A stretch of 64,000 nt of DNA from Hyphomicrobium sp. (GCA_019751875.1 JAIEMV010000007.1:1-64000), one strand, 5' to 3'; shown: positions 52,768 through 62,042, counted from the stretch's first letter. A program made the numbers and translations. The notes: generated by a model from the sequence alone, not told the origin.

Positions 52768-53949
52768 TTGTTGGGCTTTAGAATATTGACGGCTGTTTTG
52801 TTGGTAGCTCTTGCGGGTTGTGCCTCACCACCGCGGTTGCCAGCCTTGCCGCTCGCTTTGGCATCGGAAACGAGCCCATTCGGTATTTCGAATGCCCGCT
52901 ACTATCCTGACACCGATGGTAAGAAGCTGGAGGCATTGGGCAAGGCTTCAATTCAAAAGGAAATTCGGGCGAACGCAGGAAAATTGTCGAGCCTTCCGGT
53001 AAGTTTTCTAGCCATTTCGGGCGGCGGTGATAGCGGTGCCTTCGGAGCCGGCTTGTTATGTGGTTGGAGTAAGAGAGGCGATAGACCCAAGTTCAAACTG
53101 GTCACCGGCGTCAGTACAGGAGCTTTATCGGCTCCATTTGTGTTCTTGGGGCCGGACTACGATCACGCATTGGCACAAGTCTATACGACGATCGAGGCTT
53201 CGGATGTTTTCGAACCACGCAAGGCTCTGGTTGCTGCAGTCAGTGCAGATGCCTTGACCGACAGCGCGCCTTTGCGGGGAATGATCTCACGTTTCATAGA
53301 CCGGCAGATGATTTCGCGTATCTCGGAAGAGTACGCTAAGGGCAGACTTCTTTTGATCATGACCACCAACCTTGATCAGGGGCGCCCGGTCATCTGGGAC
53401 ATAGGAGCCATCGCGGCGAGTGGAGCACCTGAAACGCGCGAGTTGATCGTTGATATCCTCATGGCGTCGGCTGCAATCCCGGGGGTCTTTCCCCCCGTGA
53501 TGCTGGACGTGAGTCACGCAGGGACGAGTTATCAGGAGATGCATGTCGATGGAGGAACGACGGCCCAAGCGTTCCTCTATCCTCCGACGTTCAATCTTAA
53601 TCGCGCAGCAGGTCAGGATCGCGTGATACGCAAACGCGTTGCCTACATTATTCGAAACGGAAGACTGTTTAGAGAAGAGTCTGTCGTCCAGCGACAGACG
53701 CTATCGGTTGCCACAGAAGCCGCTTCAGCGATGATTGCTGCCAACGGCACCAACGACACATTCCGCATTTATCTCACGACAAAGCGCGATGGTGTAGACT
53801 ACAATTTGGCCTACATCGACGATGACTTCACTGAACCTTACCAAGGTCCGTTCGATCGCGCTTACATGAATAAGCTTTTTGACTACGGGTTCGAGTTGGC
53901 ACGCGCAGGATATCAGTGGCGCAAGGCACCACCGGGTTTTGGAGATTGA
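52768..53949 (+). CDS. Patatin-like phospholipase, predicted lipoprotein
   Basis: TTG 52768 starts a 393-aa protein with a lipobox LLVALAGC (Cys18), so it should be membrane-anchored in the envelope. It has the patatin oxyanion loop AISGGGDSGAFGAG, a nucleophile elbow GVSTGAL (S116), and the dyad Asp in MHVDGGTT near residue 261. It differs from the cytosolic patatin at 44339-45418 and is not in an operon with it. A divergent 277-bp region separates it from DUF992. Confidence 0.88.
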   Translation: MLGFRILTAVLLVALAGCASPPRLPALPLALASETSPFGISNARYYPDTDGKKLEALGKASIQKEIRANAGKLSSLPVSFLAISGGGDSGAFGAGLLCGWSKRGDRPKFKLVTGVSTGALSAPFVFLGPDYDHALAQVYTTIEASDVFEPRKALVAAVSADALTDSAPLRGMISRFIDRQMISRISEEYAKGRLLLIMTTNLDQGRPVIWDIGAIAASGAPETRELIVDILMASAAIPGVFPPVMLDVSHAGTSYQEMHVDGGTTAQAFLYPPTFNLNRAAGQDRVIRKRVAYIIRNGRLFREESVVQRQTLSVATEAASAMIAANGTNDTFRIYLTTKRDGVDYNLAYIDDDFTEPYQGPFDRAYMNKLFDYGFELARAGYQWRKAPPGFGD

Positions 53950-53954
53950 TTCAG

Positions 53955-54668
53955 CTATGGTCTTCTGGCGGATATCGTGCGCTCTTGATCGGTGTGTAGG
54001 GTCAATGTGCCGTCAGTCGCTATTGAGAACCGCGAAACCCGCTCCAGTAGTTCCAGAAAGAGCTGCTCCTGCTTCATGATGGGTTCTTCGCATGCCATCA
54101 TGGACGACATGCCCTTACCGATCGACATCCCTTCACCCGTTATTTTGTATTCCGCATTGAAACGGTTGCAGGAGCCAAGTCCACTCAATGCGCCGTTTTC
54201 TCCGAATGCCATGGTGATGCGCGGCTCCGGTAAAACAGGTTCTCCGGCAAGACTGACGACAGTCCAATTCGGCCCCTGAAGAAGACTGGCGGGATCGCCG
54301 CCGCAGCCGGTAAGCCGCCTCGCACCGAACGTGACCGTCACCTGCTCAGGTCGCGGCATTCCGGTCATGGTATCAACGCACACGTCGTCCTTGATATTGA
54401 CCTCCAACGGATCGGCACCGATCGAGGTGACGTATCGAACCGTGCGGTCGTCGACTTTCGTCGCAGGTGGCGCTGCAAATTCTACCCGTTTTGCTCCAAA
54501 GTCCGTTACAAGAGTCATTGTTCCGGCTGACCTGGCTAGTGACCAGGAGGGTTCGTGACCGATGGCACGCCAGTCTGCTTGTGAAGCGAATGCGGCGGTA
54601 CTTGAACAGATTGCAACGAAGGCAAGTGCTGGCTGCCAGGCGACAGACTTTATCATTTGAGTTCTCAT
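53955..54668 (-). CDS. Exported META-domain protein (COG3650/META)
   Basis: ATG 54668 gives 237 aa with a signal peptide (WQPALAFVAICSSTAAFA). The N-terminal half resembles COG3650 (DWRAIGHEPSWSLAR, VCVDTMTGMPRPEQVTVTFG). The C-terminal half is a META domain (WTVVSLAGEPVLPEPRITMA, GSCNRFNAEYKI, MSSMMACEEP) found in heat-inducible HslJ. Such proteins are envelope stress-related. Met12 is an alternative start. It ends 5 bp before the patatin stop (convergent). Confidence 0.85.
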   Translation of the reverse strand: MRTQMIKSVAWQPALAFVAICSSTAAFASQADWRAIGHEPSWSLARSAGTMTLVTDFGAKRVEFAAPPATKVDDRTVRYVTSIGADPLEVNIKDDVCVDTMTGMPRPEQVTVTFGARRLTGCGGDPASLLQGPNWTVVSLAGEPVLPEPRITMAFGENGALSGLGSCNRFNAEYKITGEGMSIGKGMSSMMACEEPIMKQEQLFLELLERVSRFSIATDGTLTLHTDQERTISARRP

Positions 54669-54719
54669 GTTTCGATGTGCTGCCTGCACTCGGCGATGAA
54701 ATATGGATGCCTACTACCA

Positions 54720-55328
54720 TTACAGAACAATGACACGCGCTCCGTCTCGCACTGTTCCGAACAGCTCGAAAACATGTTCATTCAACATGCGAATACAGCC
54801 AGAAGATGCAAACTGTCCGATACTCCATGGCTCGTGTGTTCCATGAATCCGATAGAGCGTATCGCGACCATCCCGATAGAGGTAGAGGGCGCGCGCACCC
54901 AGTGGGTTGCGCGGCCCGCCAGGAACGTGAGATGGCAGCGACGGATCACGTCGCCGCATGTTCGCTGTCGGTGTCCACCCTGGCCACTTGGCCCGGCGCG
55001 CTATAATGGCTTCACCACTCCACCGCCGGCCATCCCGGCCCACCGCAATTCCGAACCGGATCGCGCTGCCGGGACGATCCACATAATAGAGCATCCGCTC
55101 TTGCTTATTGATGAGGATCGTACCGATGGCTTCGGGGCCGGAGTAGGACACCGACTGGCGATGAAACCGCTGTGGGATCCGCTTTTTATCGACCAACATT
55201 ATATCAAACGGGCGGTCTGGTATTTTCCCGATGTACCAATCCGATTGCGCAGCCGAGGCGCCACGAGAAAAGAGGATGGAGGCCGCCGAGCCCACCAGAA
55301 ACCTTCGTCGATCGAGTGAAAAAGACAT
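54720..55328 (-). CDS. Small L,D-transpeptidase (ErfK/YbiS/YcfS/YnhG type)
   Basis: ATG 55328, after AAGGGGGGGG, gives a 202-aa exported protein. A twin-arginine-like signal (DRRRFLVGSAASILFSRGAS) precedes a YkuD domain with IHGTHEPWSIGQFASSGCIR (H162, C178). It should cross-link peptidoglycan or attach proteins to it, and is distinct from the large YcbB-like enzyme at 27-29 kb. Confidence 0.9.
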   Translation of the reverse strand: MSFSLDRRRFLVGSAASILFSRGASAAQSDWYIGKIPDRPFDIMLVDKKRIPQRFHRQSVSYSGPEAIGTILINKQERMLYYVDRPGSAIRFGIAVGRDGRRWSGEAIIARRAKWPGWTPTANMRRRDPSLPSHVPGGPRNPLGARALYLYRDGRDTLYRIHGTHEPWSIGQFASSGCIRMLNEHVFELFGTVRDGARVIVL

Positions 55329-55539
55329 CGCCCCCCCCTTTTTGCCAGCACTGAGATTGCCACTCGGCAAGCCGGCTCGCAAGTCGGCGCCAGTGTCCAG
55401 TATTTTGTCCGTTGCGCTATCCCGGAGATTGCCGATTTGGAGACAAGCGCAGACGGCAATTGCGAAGGCGGATTTACCAATTCGGCTCTGACTAGGACAG
55501 GCCGGACACCTTGCGTCGGCTGTCGGAGACATTTACACC

Positions 55540-55656
55540 ATGCGCCATCGCCTGACTTGGTTTCTCATCGGAGCTGCCGTCGCATCGGTGTTTTGGATTG
55601 CTGTTCTGCGCGGTAGTGGAAATGAGTGGATCAACATTCTTTTTCAGGCCAGCTGA
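55540..55656 (+). CDS. Possible 38-aa single-helix membrane peptide
   Basis: ATG 55540 encodes MRHRLTWFLIGAAVASVFWI and then AVLRGSGNEWINILFQAS. It has a basic N-terminus, one hydrophobic helix and a polar tail, the usual shape of a small inner-membrane protein. No ribosome-binding site stronger than average was seen. Confidence 0.4.
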   Translation: MRHRLTWFLIGAAVASVFWIAVLRGSGNEWINILFQAS

Positions 55657-55674
55657 TGCTCGGCAGATTTTCGC

Positions 55675-55824
55675 ATGAATGTACCTCCAGCTACGGGCGG
55701 AGCGGGATATGGGCAGGACAGGCCTCCCCTTGGCTCACCTGCCGCGAGCGGGATTGACGGGACGCCGATTCCAGCTCCGGCTGACGTTAAGGCCTTGCCC
55801 CGCGAGGTCGGCCGAACTCTGTGA
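55675..55824 (+). CDS. Possible 49-aa Pro/Gly-rich small protein
   Basis: ATG 55675 runs 49 codons with a Pro/Gly/Ala-rich composition (GGAGYGQDRPPLGSPAASG), starting 18 bp after the preceding peptide frame. It is likely disordered; it could be non-coding. Confidence 0.22.
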   Translation: MNVPPATGGAGYGQDRPPLGSPAASGIDGTPIPAPADVKALPREVGRTL

Positions 55825-55895
55825 CGTTAGTTCCTGAAATGGTATCGATTTCATCGCATAAGCAAATCCGAGGATGAACAAGTGGGATTGCTGGG

Positions 55896-57530
55896 ATGAA
55901 AGTCGTGATCATTGGCGGCGTCGCAGGTGGAGCCTCCTGCGCGGCCCGGCTACGCCGGCTCGATGAGAACGCGGAGATCGTCATGGTCGAGCGCGGGCCA
56001 TATGTGTCTTACGCGAATTGCGGCCTACCGTATCATGTCGGTGGTATCATTGCTGACGAAGCGAGCTTGCTGATTGCCAGCCCGCAGCTTTTCCGTGACC
56101 AGTTCGCGATTGAGGTGCGAACGAACACTGAGGCAGTCGCCATCGACGCGAAAGCAAAGACGGTATGCTTGCGGGACGTCACGACTGGAACGACTAAGTT
56201 GGAGAGCTACGATAAACTCGTGCTTTCTCCCGGTGCGGTCTCCATCAAGCCGCCGATACCAGGTATCGATCATCCGAGTATCTTCCATGTTCGCACTGTA
56301 CCCGACGCTCGTGCGATCCGCGCCTGGATGACCTCAAATCCGAAAGGCAAGCGTGCCGTCGTCATTGGCGGAGGGTTTATTGGCCTGGAGATGGTTGAAA
56401 ACCTGGTTCATCGAGGCTTTGACGTCACGCTGCTGGAACTCGCAGATCAAGTCCTGGCGCCGCTCGATGTCGAACAGTCCCGCGTAGTGGAGGACGTTCT
56501 GCGTCGTCACGGCGTCGCGTTGGCGCTTGGGGAGGCTGTGAGCGGCTTTGTCCATCAGGCCTCCGGCGAGATTGATGTGCTAACGAAAGCTGGCACAACC
56601 TATACGGCCAATATCGTGATCCTCGCGTTGGGTGTTCGCCCCGACACGGAGTTGGCAAAGTCCGCCGGCCTCAAACTGGGCGAGCGCGGCGGCATCAGGG
56701 TCGATGAGCAAATGCGCACGAGCGATCACGATATCTACGCCGTCGGGGACGCAGTCGAAGTTCATGACATGGTCACTGGCGCCGATACACTGTTGGCGCT
56801 CGCCGGTCCTGCCAATCGCCAGGGGCGGATCGCGGCTGACGCGATCAAAGGCCGCCCGTCTCGCTTCCGTGGTGTGCAAGGCACCGCCATTATTGGCCTC
56901 TTCGGGACGACGGTCGCCTGGACCGGTGCCAGCGAAAAGACGCTACGTCGCCTCGGCCGAGAAGACTTCGAGAAGATTTACCTCTACCCCAATCATCACG
57001 CCCGCTATTATCCTGGCGCCAAAACCATTTCGATGAAGCTTATCTTTGCGAAGTCCGACGGTCGGATCCTTGGAGCTCAGGCCTACGGTGAGGAGGGCGT
57101 TGACCGGCGCATTGATGTGATTGCCACCCTTATCCAAAAGGGCGGCACGGTTTATGATCTCGAGGAAGCTGAACTGTGCTACGCGCCGCAATACGGGAGC
57201 GCGAAGGATGCCGCCAATTTTGCTGGCATGATCGCTGCCAATGTGCTGCGCAACGACATGCCCATCGCGCATTGGAGCACAGATCATGGAAGCCTGCTTC
57301 TCGACGTTCGCGAATCCGCAGAGATTGAAGCATACGCCGTGTCCAACGCAACTCACATCCCTCTGAAGCAACTCCGTGCGCGCTTGTCCGAGCTGCCGCA
57401 GGATCGCGAGATCGCTGTCATCTGCCGATCGGGCCAGCGAGCATACCTCGCCACGCGAATCCTCTTGCAGAACGGCTTTTCGGCCAAGACGTTGTCCGGT
57501 GGCGTCCTCGCCGTTCAGAAAAAAACATAG
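55896..57530 (+). CDS. FAD/NAD(P) CoA-disulfide reductase-like oxidoreductase fused to rhodanese
   Basis: The 544-aa protein has an FAD-binding GxGxxG-like start (VVIIGGVAGGASCAARLRR), the single-cysteine active site SYANCGLPY (C42), a second nucleotide-binding motif VIGGGFIGLEMVENL, the FAD motif DIYAVGDAVEV and the dimer domain. The C-terminal about 100 residues form a rhodanese domain with loop ICRSGQRAY (C510). Such fusions reduce CoA-disulfides or persulfides and handle sulfane sulfur. It is 78 bp upstream of a Crp/Fnr gene, so the two may be co-regulated. Confidence 0.9.
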   Translation: MKVVIIGGVAGGASCAARLRRLDENAEIVMVERGPYVSYANCGLPYHVGGIIADEASLLIASPQLFRDQFAIEVRTNTEAVAIDAKAKTVCLRDVTTGTTKLESYDKLVLSPGAVSIKPPIPGIDHPSIFHVRTVPDARAIRAWMTSNPKGKRAVVIGGGFIGLEMVENLVHRGFDVTLLELADQVLAPLDVEQSRVVEDVLRRHGVALALGEAVSGFVHQASGEIDVLTKAGTTYTANIVILALGVRPDTELAKSAGLKLGERGGIRVDEQMRTSDHDIYAVGDAVEVHDMVTGADTLLALAGPANRQGRIAADAIKGRPSRFRGVQGTAIIGLFGTTVAWTGASEKTLRRLGREDFEKIYLYPNHHARYYPGAKTISMKLIFAKSDGRILGAQAYGEEGVDRRIDVIATLIQKGGTVYDLEEAELCYAPQYGSAKDAANFAGMIAANVLRNDMPIAHWSTDHGSLLLDVRESAEIEAYAVSNATHIPLKQLRARLSELPQDREIAVICRSGQRAYLATRILLQNGFSAKTLSGGVLAVQKKT

Positions 57531-57608
57531 ACGTGTGTTCCACGCCGCGTTCATGCGTTCCGACAAAGGTCCAAAGTCTGCGCTTGCGCACACGGAGTGA
57601 CTGTTGTC

Positions 57609-58316
57609 ATGTCACTGCCAGAGACGACTTGGACGCAAATGAAAACAAACAACTGGATCGCCGCCTTTCCCGGACTGCAGACGCTCAGCCCTGAGCTTCT
57701 CAAGTCACTTACGGACACGGCCGAAGTCGTCAGCCTTCCAGCAGGAACACAAATTTTCGGAGCCGGTAAAGTACCGGAAGCTTATCTCCTGTTGCTCGAA
57801 GGGGTGGTGCGGGTCCAACAGATCTCAGATTCGGGCCGAGAAATCGTGCTTTACCGGGTATCGGCTGGAGAAAGTTGCGCTCTGACAACGGCCTGCCTCA
57901 TGGGCTATGAGGAGTACCATGCTGAGGGTATCGCAGAAACAAACGTCCGTGCCGTCGCGATTCCTCGCCGAACGTTCGACGACCTGATTGCTCGGTCTGA
58001 AGCCTTCCGCCGTTTTGTGTTCACCGCGTTCAGCGTGCGCATTACGAACCTGCTGCGGGTGATTGAGGATGTCGCGTTTTCCAGAATTGAGATTCGGCTC
58101 GCCCAGCGACTGCTCGAGCTCGGGGGTGCCCGCGGACATGTCGATATCACCCACCAACAACTTGCAGCAGAGTTGGGCACAGCGCGCGAAGTGATAAGCC
58201 GGCAGTTGAACGATTTCCAGCGCCGCGGCGCAATTTCAACCTCGCGAGGGGCCATCGACATCGTGGACGCTGGTCAACTTAAGCGATTGGTTTCTCTACC
58301 TCGATCGGAACAGTAG
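57609..58316 (+). CDS. Crp/Fnr family transcriptional regulator
   Basis: The 235-aa regulator (ATG 57609; GTG 57597 is an alternative) has a cyclic-nucleotide-binding-type beta-barrel (AGTQIFGAGKVPEAYLLLLE, VSAGESCALTTACLM) and a C-terminal winged helix with DITHQQLAAELGTAREVISR. Two Cys occur in CALTTAC, but the N-terminal cysteine cluster of Fnr is missing, so it is not a typical [4Fe-4S] Fnr. A CALTTAC pair could be redox- or thiol-sensitive, which would fit the upstream sulfur enzyme. Confidence 0.88.
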   Translation: MSLPETTWTQMKTNNWIAAFPGLQTLSPELLKSLTDTAEVVSLPAGTQIFGAGKVPEAYLLLLEGVVRVQQISDSGREIVLYRVSAGESCALTTACLMGYEEYHAEGIAETNVRAVAIPRRTFDDLIARSEAFRRFVFTAFSVRITNLLRVIEDVAFSRIEIRLAQRLLELGGARGHVDITHQQLAAELGTAREVISRQLNDFQRRGAISTSRGAIDIVDAGQLKRLVSLPRSEQ

Positions 58317-58561
58317 TTCACCGTTACCTGCGGATGGCCGAGTGCGGTGCCACCGCAGGGGCGGTGCGATAAGGCACAACTGCCTCACCCAACGCACGCT
58401 CGCGTCACTTTCTGGCAAACGCAAGTGACTTGCGGTGCTCAACTCGTCGTTTGGACGACAGCCGGACATAGAGTGCGTTGCCTTTGAGCAACAAGACATC
58501 CTCACAGTCTCTGTATACGGCACAGCCTAGTTGAAATGGATATAGCTTTGGCATCAGATGC

Positions 58562-61138
58562 TTGAAAACTGTGGGAGTGCAGGACGTGCGGGTTCGGATT
58601 GCGAAGATCGCTATGGCGTCATTTGCGGCTGGCTGCCTGACGACCGCAGCGGCCGCGCAGCAAGCCCCCGAGCCTTCAGCAACGGAGGCCTACGAACTCC
58701 CGGAGGTTATCGTCGACACTCCGAAACAGGCAGCTTCAAAGAAGAAGCCGAAGCCGCAACCGTCAGCGGGAGCTTCGGAGCCAGCGAGCGGTCAAAGTTC
58801 GGCCAGCGAAGAGCCGGAGCCCATCGCTGCCGATGCGGCTGGATCGACTGCCGGTGAAGCTCCGGCGGCCAGTTTTTCGGACGGCGGAGATGCTGTAGTC
58901 GGCAATGCCCCGGCTGTCTCCAGTGCCGGCTTCACTTCAGGCCGCATTGTCGAGCAGGTCGGGACCGTCGATGAAGTGACAGCCGAACAGATCGAGCGCG
59001 TCGGCGCGCGAACGCTGGATGAAGCCATCCGGTTGATGCCAGGCGTTCATGTCCGCAATGGCGGTGATGGCGTGCCGCGCATTGATATCCGTGGCATGCG
59101 CACCCGCAACATCACTATTCTCGTGGATGGCGTGCCGCAGAATGGCACCTTCGACGGGCAGTTCGATCCTCGCGCTATTCCGGTTGAAAACATTGCGCGG
59201 ATCAAAGTCACGCGCGGCGGCTCGTCCGTGCTCTATGGGCCCGGCGGCAATGCCGCGGTCATCGACATCATCACCAAGGCGGCTGGTCCCGGTCTGCGTG
59301 CGACCGGCGACACCATGGTGGGCTTCGGTCAGCAAAAGGATGCGCGCGTCACGGCGAGTTACGGTGGCGATGCCGTTTCGACGTTCATCAGCGCGTCGAT
59401 CTACGAGCAGGATCAGTTTCATCTATCGGACGATTTGGCGTTCACGACGTTGCAGCCGAATGACGCGCGAGTGAACTCCGACCGCGAGGACCGCGCAATC
59501 TACGGCAATACGCAGATCAAGGTGAACGAGGATATCCAGTGGGGCTTCTCAATCAACTATCGTGAGGGCGAGTACGGCAAGCCGCCGACAACCATCGCGC
59601 CGTTTTCCAGCGCCAGTGGCGGTGGCGGTGGCGGTGGCGGTGGAGGTGGAGGTGGAGGTGGAGGTGGAGGTGGAGGTGGAGGTGGAGGTGGAGGTGGAGG
59701 TGGAGGTGGAGGAGGCGGTGGGACCGTCTGCCTCTTTACGCAGTGCTCAGACTTCGCATCTGGTCTGCGCTTCGAGCGTGTCGACGATTACAGTGCGTTG
59801 AGTCTGCAAACATCGGGATTGATTGATCTCGGCGGCGGTCTGACGGTTCGACCGATGGCCTACTACAACGCCAATGACGATCTGACGAACCGCTATGACA
59901 ACGCCAACTACAATTCGCAGCTGCTCAATGGTTCGTTTAGCGAAGATGCTTCGACAGCAATTTACGGCGGGGGTGGGCAAATCGCCTTCCGGCCTGATGA
60001 GAATAATCTGGTGACCGTAGCGCTTGATGCGCACCGGGAGAGCTGGGAAGCTGAGGGGTTCTCGCGCTCTGCCGTTCAGGTTCAGACAGCGAGCACAAAC
60101 GCTACCCAATGTACCAATGCGGTAGGGCCAGCGCCGAATACGGACTCGTGCCAGGCGCGGTTACTTCAACAATGTAATAATCTTGGAGGAACACTTGCGA
60201 CAGGCGGCTCCGCGACACAAGTCTCTGGTGGTGTAGCTCGGCGCAACTGTAACAACGTTCGTAGCATTATAGGCCGCGACGAAGACCTCGACATCTTCTC
60301 CGCTGCCGCCGAGTACGAAGTAAAGCTTACAAGCCGGCTGTCCGCCGTTGTCGGCGCGGGGTGGGCCGAGCAGCATCGCGAAGCCACAAACGACGGGGAC
60401 TACACCTATCTCGCTGGTCTGCGGTATGCCTTCACCGAAGACACCGTTTTGCGTGGCAACGTCGCGCGCAAGATTCGCTTCCCGACGCTGCGCAATCTCT
60501 ATGACGCGGATGGTGGTAATGAGAACCTCGAGACTGAAGTTACACAGAACTATGAGGTGGGTCTCGACCAGCGGCTGCCGTTCATCAATGGCCTGTTCAG
60601 CGTTTCGGTCTACCGCATCGACGCAGAGAACTTCATCCGCCGTGCCAATATCGGCTGTAATGGCATTGATGTGAGCGAGAACCCGTTCTGCAACTTTGAA
60701 CAGCTGCGCTTCCAAGGTGTGGAGACGAACCTCGCGTTCAGTCCTTTCGCTGGCTTCAACGCTCAAGTGGGCTACACGTACTTGGATGCGTCCAACGAGC
60801 AGCCGTCGGTGGTTGGGGGTACGTCCACAATGGATAATGAACCCGAACATAAGGTCATGGCGGCGATGAGTTATGCACTTGGTGGCGGAGCCACGTTGCT
60901 GGCTGATTACCAGTATGTCGCCGGCAGTTTCGCGGTCGCCCGCAACCAGATCGATACACTTGAACTGGCCGATTATCATCTTTTGAACCTCGGCCTGACG
61001 CAGGACATCGGGGACGCCTACCAGCTTTATGGCCGCGTCGAGAACGTGCTGGACGAGAACTACGAGTCGTCCTTCGGCTTTCCGGAAGCCGGCCGCGTGT
61101 TCTTCATTGGCTTGCGTGCAAAGCTCGGACCGGGTTGA
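58562..61138 (+). CDS. TonB-dependent outer-membrane receptor with polyglycine insert
   Basis: TTG 58562 starts an 858-aa receptor. A signal region (IAKIAMASFAAGCLTTAAAA) and a Pro/Ala-rich, Lys-containing extension lead to a TonB-box-like ELPEVIVDTP, a plug domain (about 125-250: VDEVTAEQIERVGARTLDEA, LVDGVPQN, ARIKVTRGGSSVLYGPGGNA) and a 22-stranded barrel with a typical C-terminal VFFIGLRAKL. Residues about 353-387 are a run of 35 Gly, just after a loop and before TVCLFTQCSD (a Cys pair). Such receptors take up scarce metal complexes or large solutes with TonB energy. The next gene encodes a TupA-like binding protein, suggesting a shared substrate. Confidence 0.9.
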   Translation: MKTVGVQDVRVRIAKIAMASFAAGCLTTAAAAQQAPEPSATEAYELPEVIVDTPKQAASKKKPKPQPSAGASEPASGQSSASEEPEPIAADAAGSTAGEAPAASFSDGGDAVVGNAPAVSSAGFTSGRIVEQVGTVDEVTAEQIERVGARTLDEAIRLMPGVHVRNGGDGVPRIDIRGMRTRNITILVDGVPQNGTFDGQFDPRAIPVENIARIKVTRGGSSVLYGPGGNAAVIDIITKAAGPGLRATGDTMVGFGQQKDARVTASYGGDAVSTFISASIYEQDQFHLSDDLAFTTLQPNDARVNSDREDRAIYGNTQIKVNEDIQWGFSINYREGEYGKPPTTIAPFSSASGGGGGGGGGGGGGGGGGGGGGGGGGGGGGGGGGGGTVCLFTQCSDFASGLRFERVDDYSALSLQTSGLIDLGGGLTVRPMAYYNANDDLTNRYDNANYNSQLLNGSFSEDASTAIYGGGGQIAFRPDENNLVTVALDAHRESWEAEGFSRSAVQVQTASTNATQCTNAVGPAPNTDSCQARLLQQCNNLGGTLATGGSATQVSGGVARRNCNNVRSIIGRDEDLDIFSAAAEYEVKLTSRLSAVVGAGWAEQHREATNDGDYTYLAGLRYAFTEDTVLRGNVARKIRFPTLRNLYDADGGNENLETEVTQNYEVGLDQRLPFINGLFSVSVYRIDAENFIRRANIGCNGIDVSENPFCNFEQLRFQGVETNLAFSPFAGFNAQVGYTYLDASNEQPSVVGGTSTMDNEPEHKVMAAMSYALGGGATLLADYQYVAGSFAVARNQIDTLELADYHLLNLGLTQDIGDAYQLYGRVENVLDENYESSFGFPEAGRVFFIGLRAKLGPG
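59618..59722 (+). repeat. Hexanucleotide repeat encoding 35 glycines
   Basis: The tract is GGC, then (GGTGGC)x3, then (GGTGGA)x12, then GGAGGCGGTGGG, 105 bp in all and entirely Gly codons. The period of 6 keeps the frame whatever the copy number, so length changes would vary an extracellular or periplasmic loop without switching the gene off. The near-perfect second block suggests recent slippage expansion. Confidence 0.9.
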
Positions 61139-61197
61139 GTTCGGCCGCTATGGCGTGCGAGGGTCTTGTCGATCTCACGCTTTCGACAAGGACCTCC

Positions 61198-62040
61198 ATG
61201 CGCTTACGTGTTCTTGGCTTCGTCTTCTCGCTGCTCGTTTCGTTACCAGGGCTGTCGCCGGCATATGCGGACGGGGCGCTGCGGCTCGCGATCGTCAACA
61301 CGCCGAAAATCTCCGGGCTCATCGACGATCTCGTCGCCGACTACAAGGCTTCCGGCGGCGGTGATGTGTCCGTCTATGGCGGCAGCGATGTGTTCGAGAA
61401 GGCGCGCGAGGGAGAGGCTGATCTCGTGATCGCACATTATGGCAGGGCGGACGTCGAGCGCTTTGTGCTTGACGGCTATGGCGCCTGGCCGCGCATGGTG
61501 TTCTCTAATCAACTGGCGATCATCGGGCCGAAATCCGACCCGGCTGGTATCCGTGGACTGTCGAGTGGCGCGGAAGCGATTAGAAAGTTGGCCGCTGCAA
61601 AGACGCCGTTCGCTGTCAACGCCTTGCCCGGGATTACCTATCTCACCGACATTCTCTGGCTTCAGGCCGGTTCGCCGGACAAGGGAGATTGGGTTCTCGA
61701 TCCAGGCGTGGCGAAGGGGCAGGCGATGAAGTTCGCGGAGGAAAAAGGCGCCTACACGATTTGGGGTGCAATACCGTTTCTGCGCTTCAAGGAGAAACAC
61801 GCGTCCACCCTTGACTTGCTCGTCACCGGCGATCCGCTGTTCCAGCGCATCATGGCAGCAATCGTGGTGCAGCCGACCAAAGTCCCGGGCGCTCAGGCGG
61901 AGCGCGCCGTGAAGTTCGTCGATTACTTATTGAGTTCTCGGGCGCAGGCGCGGATCGCGAGCTATCGCTCGTCGGGCGTGGAGCAGCAGTTGTGGTGGCC
62001 GGCCGCGCGGCATAATCCGACGGAAGGTCTCGACGAGTGA
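61198..62040 (+). CDS. TupA-like periplasmic oxyanion-binding protein
   Basis: ATG 61198, preceded by AAGGA, gives a 280-aa exported protein with a signal peptide (LGFVFSLLVSLPGLSPAYA). The fold and order of motifs match tungstate-binding TupA: a Thr/Ser motif region AIVNTPKISGLIDDL in place of TTTSTxxSGL, GEADLVIAHYGRADVERFVL, GYGAWPRMVFSNQLAIIGPK and SDPAGIRGL. The canonical TTTS is altered, so the ligand could differ from tungstate or molybdate. It lies 59 bp after the TonB receptor on the same strand; no permease or ATPase follows. Confidence 0.78.
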   Translation: MRLRVLGFVFSLLVSLPGLSPAYADGALRLAIVNTPKISGLIDDLVADYKASGGGDVSVYGGSDVFEKAREGEADLVIAHYGRADVERFVLDGYGAWPRMVFSNQLAIIGPKSDPAGIRGLSSGAEAIRKLAAAKTPFAVNALPGITYLTDILWLQAGSPDKGDWVLDPGVAKGQAMKFAEEKGAYTIWGAIPFLRFKEKHASTLDLLVTGDPLFQRIMAAIVVQPTKVPGAQAERAVKFVDYLLSSRAQARIASYRSSGVEQQLWWPAARHNPTEGLDE

Positions 62041-62042
62041 AC

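Larger units (their letters stand above)
55329..55895. other. Intergenic region with two tiny open frames
   Basis: This 567-bp stretch has no large gene. It contains a 38-aa one-helix membrane peptide frame (55540-55656) and a 49-aa Pro-rich frame (55675-55824), both + strand and listed separately. The CoA-disulfide reductase promoter lies in the right end. Confidence 0.5.

Noticed and set aside
59618-59722. Direct repeats that could be mistaken for a CRISPR array
   Set aside because: The period is 6 bp, there are no unique spacers, and the tract encodes glycine inside a receptor gene.
60161-60979. A 272-codon minus-strand frame inside the TonB receptor
   Set aside because: The plus-strand receptor has full family features; the minus frame has no start site or domain.
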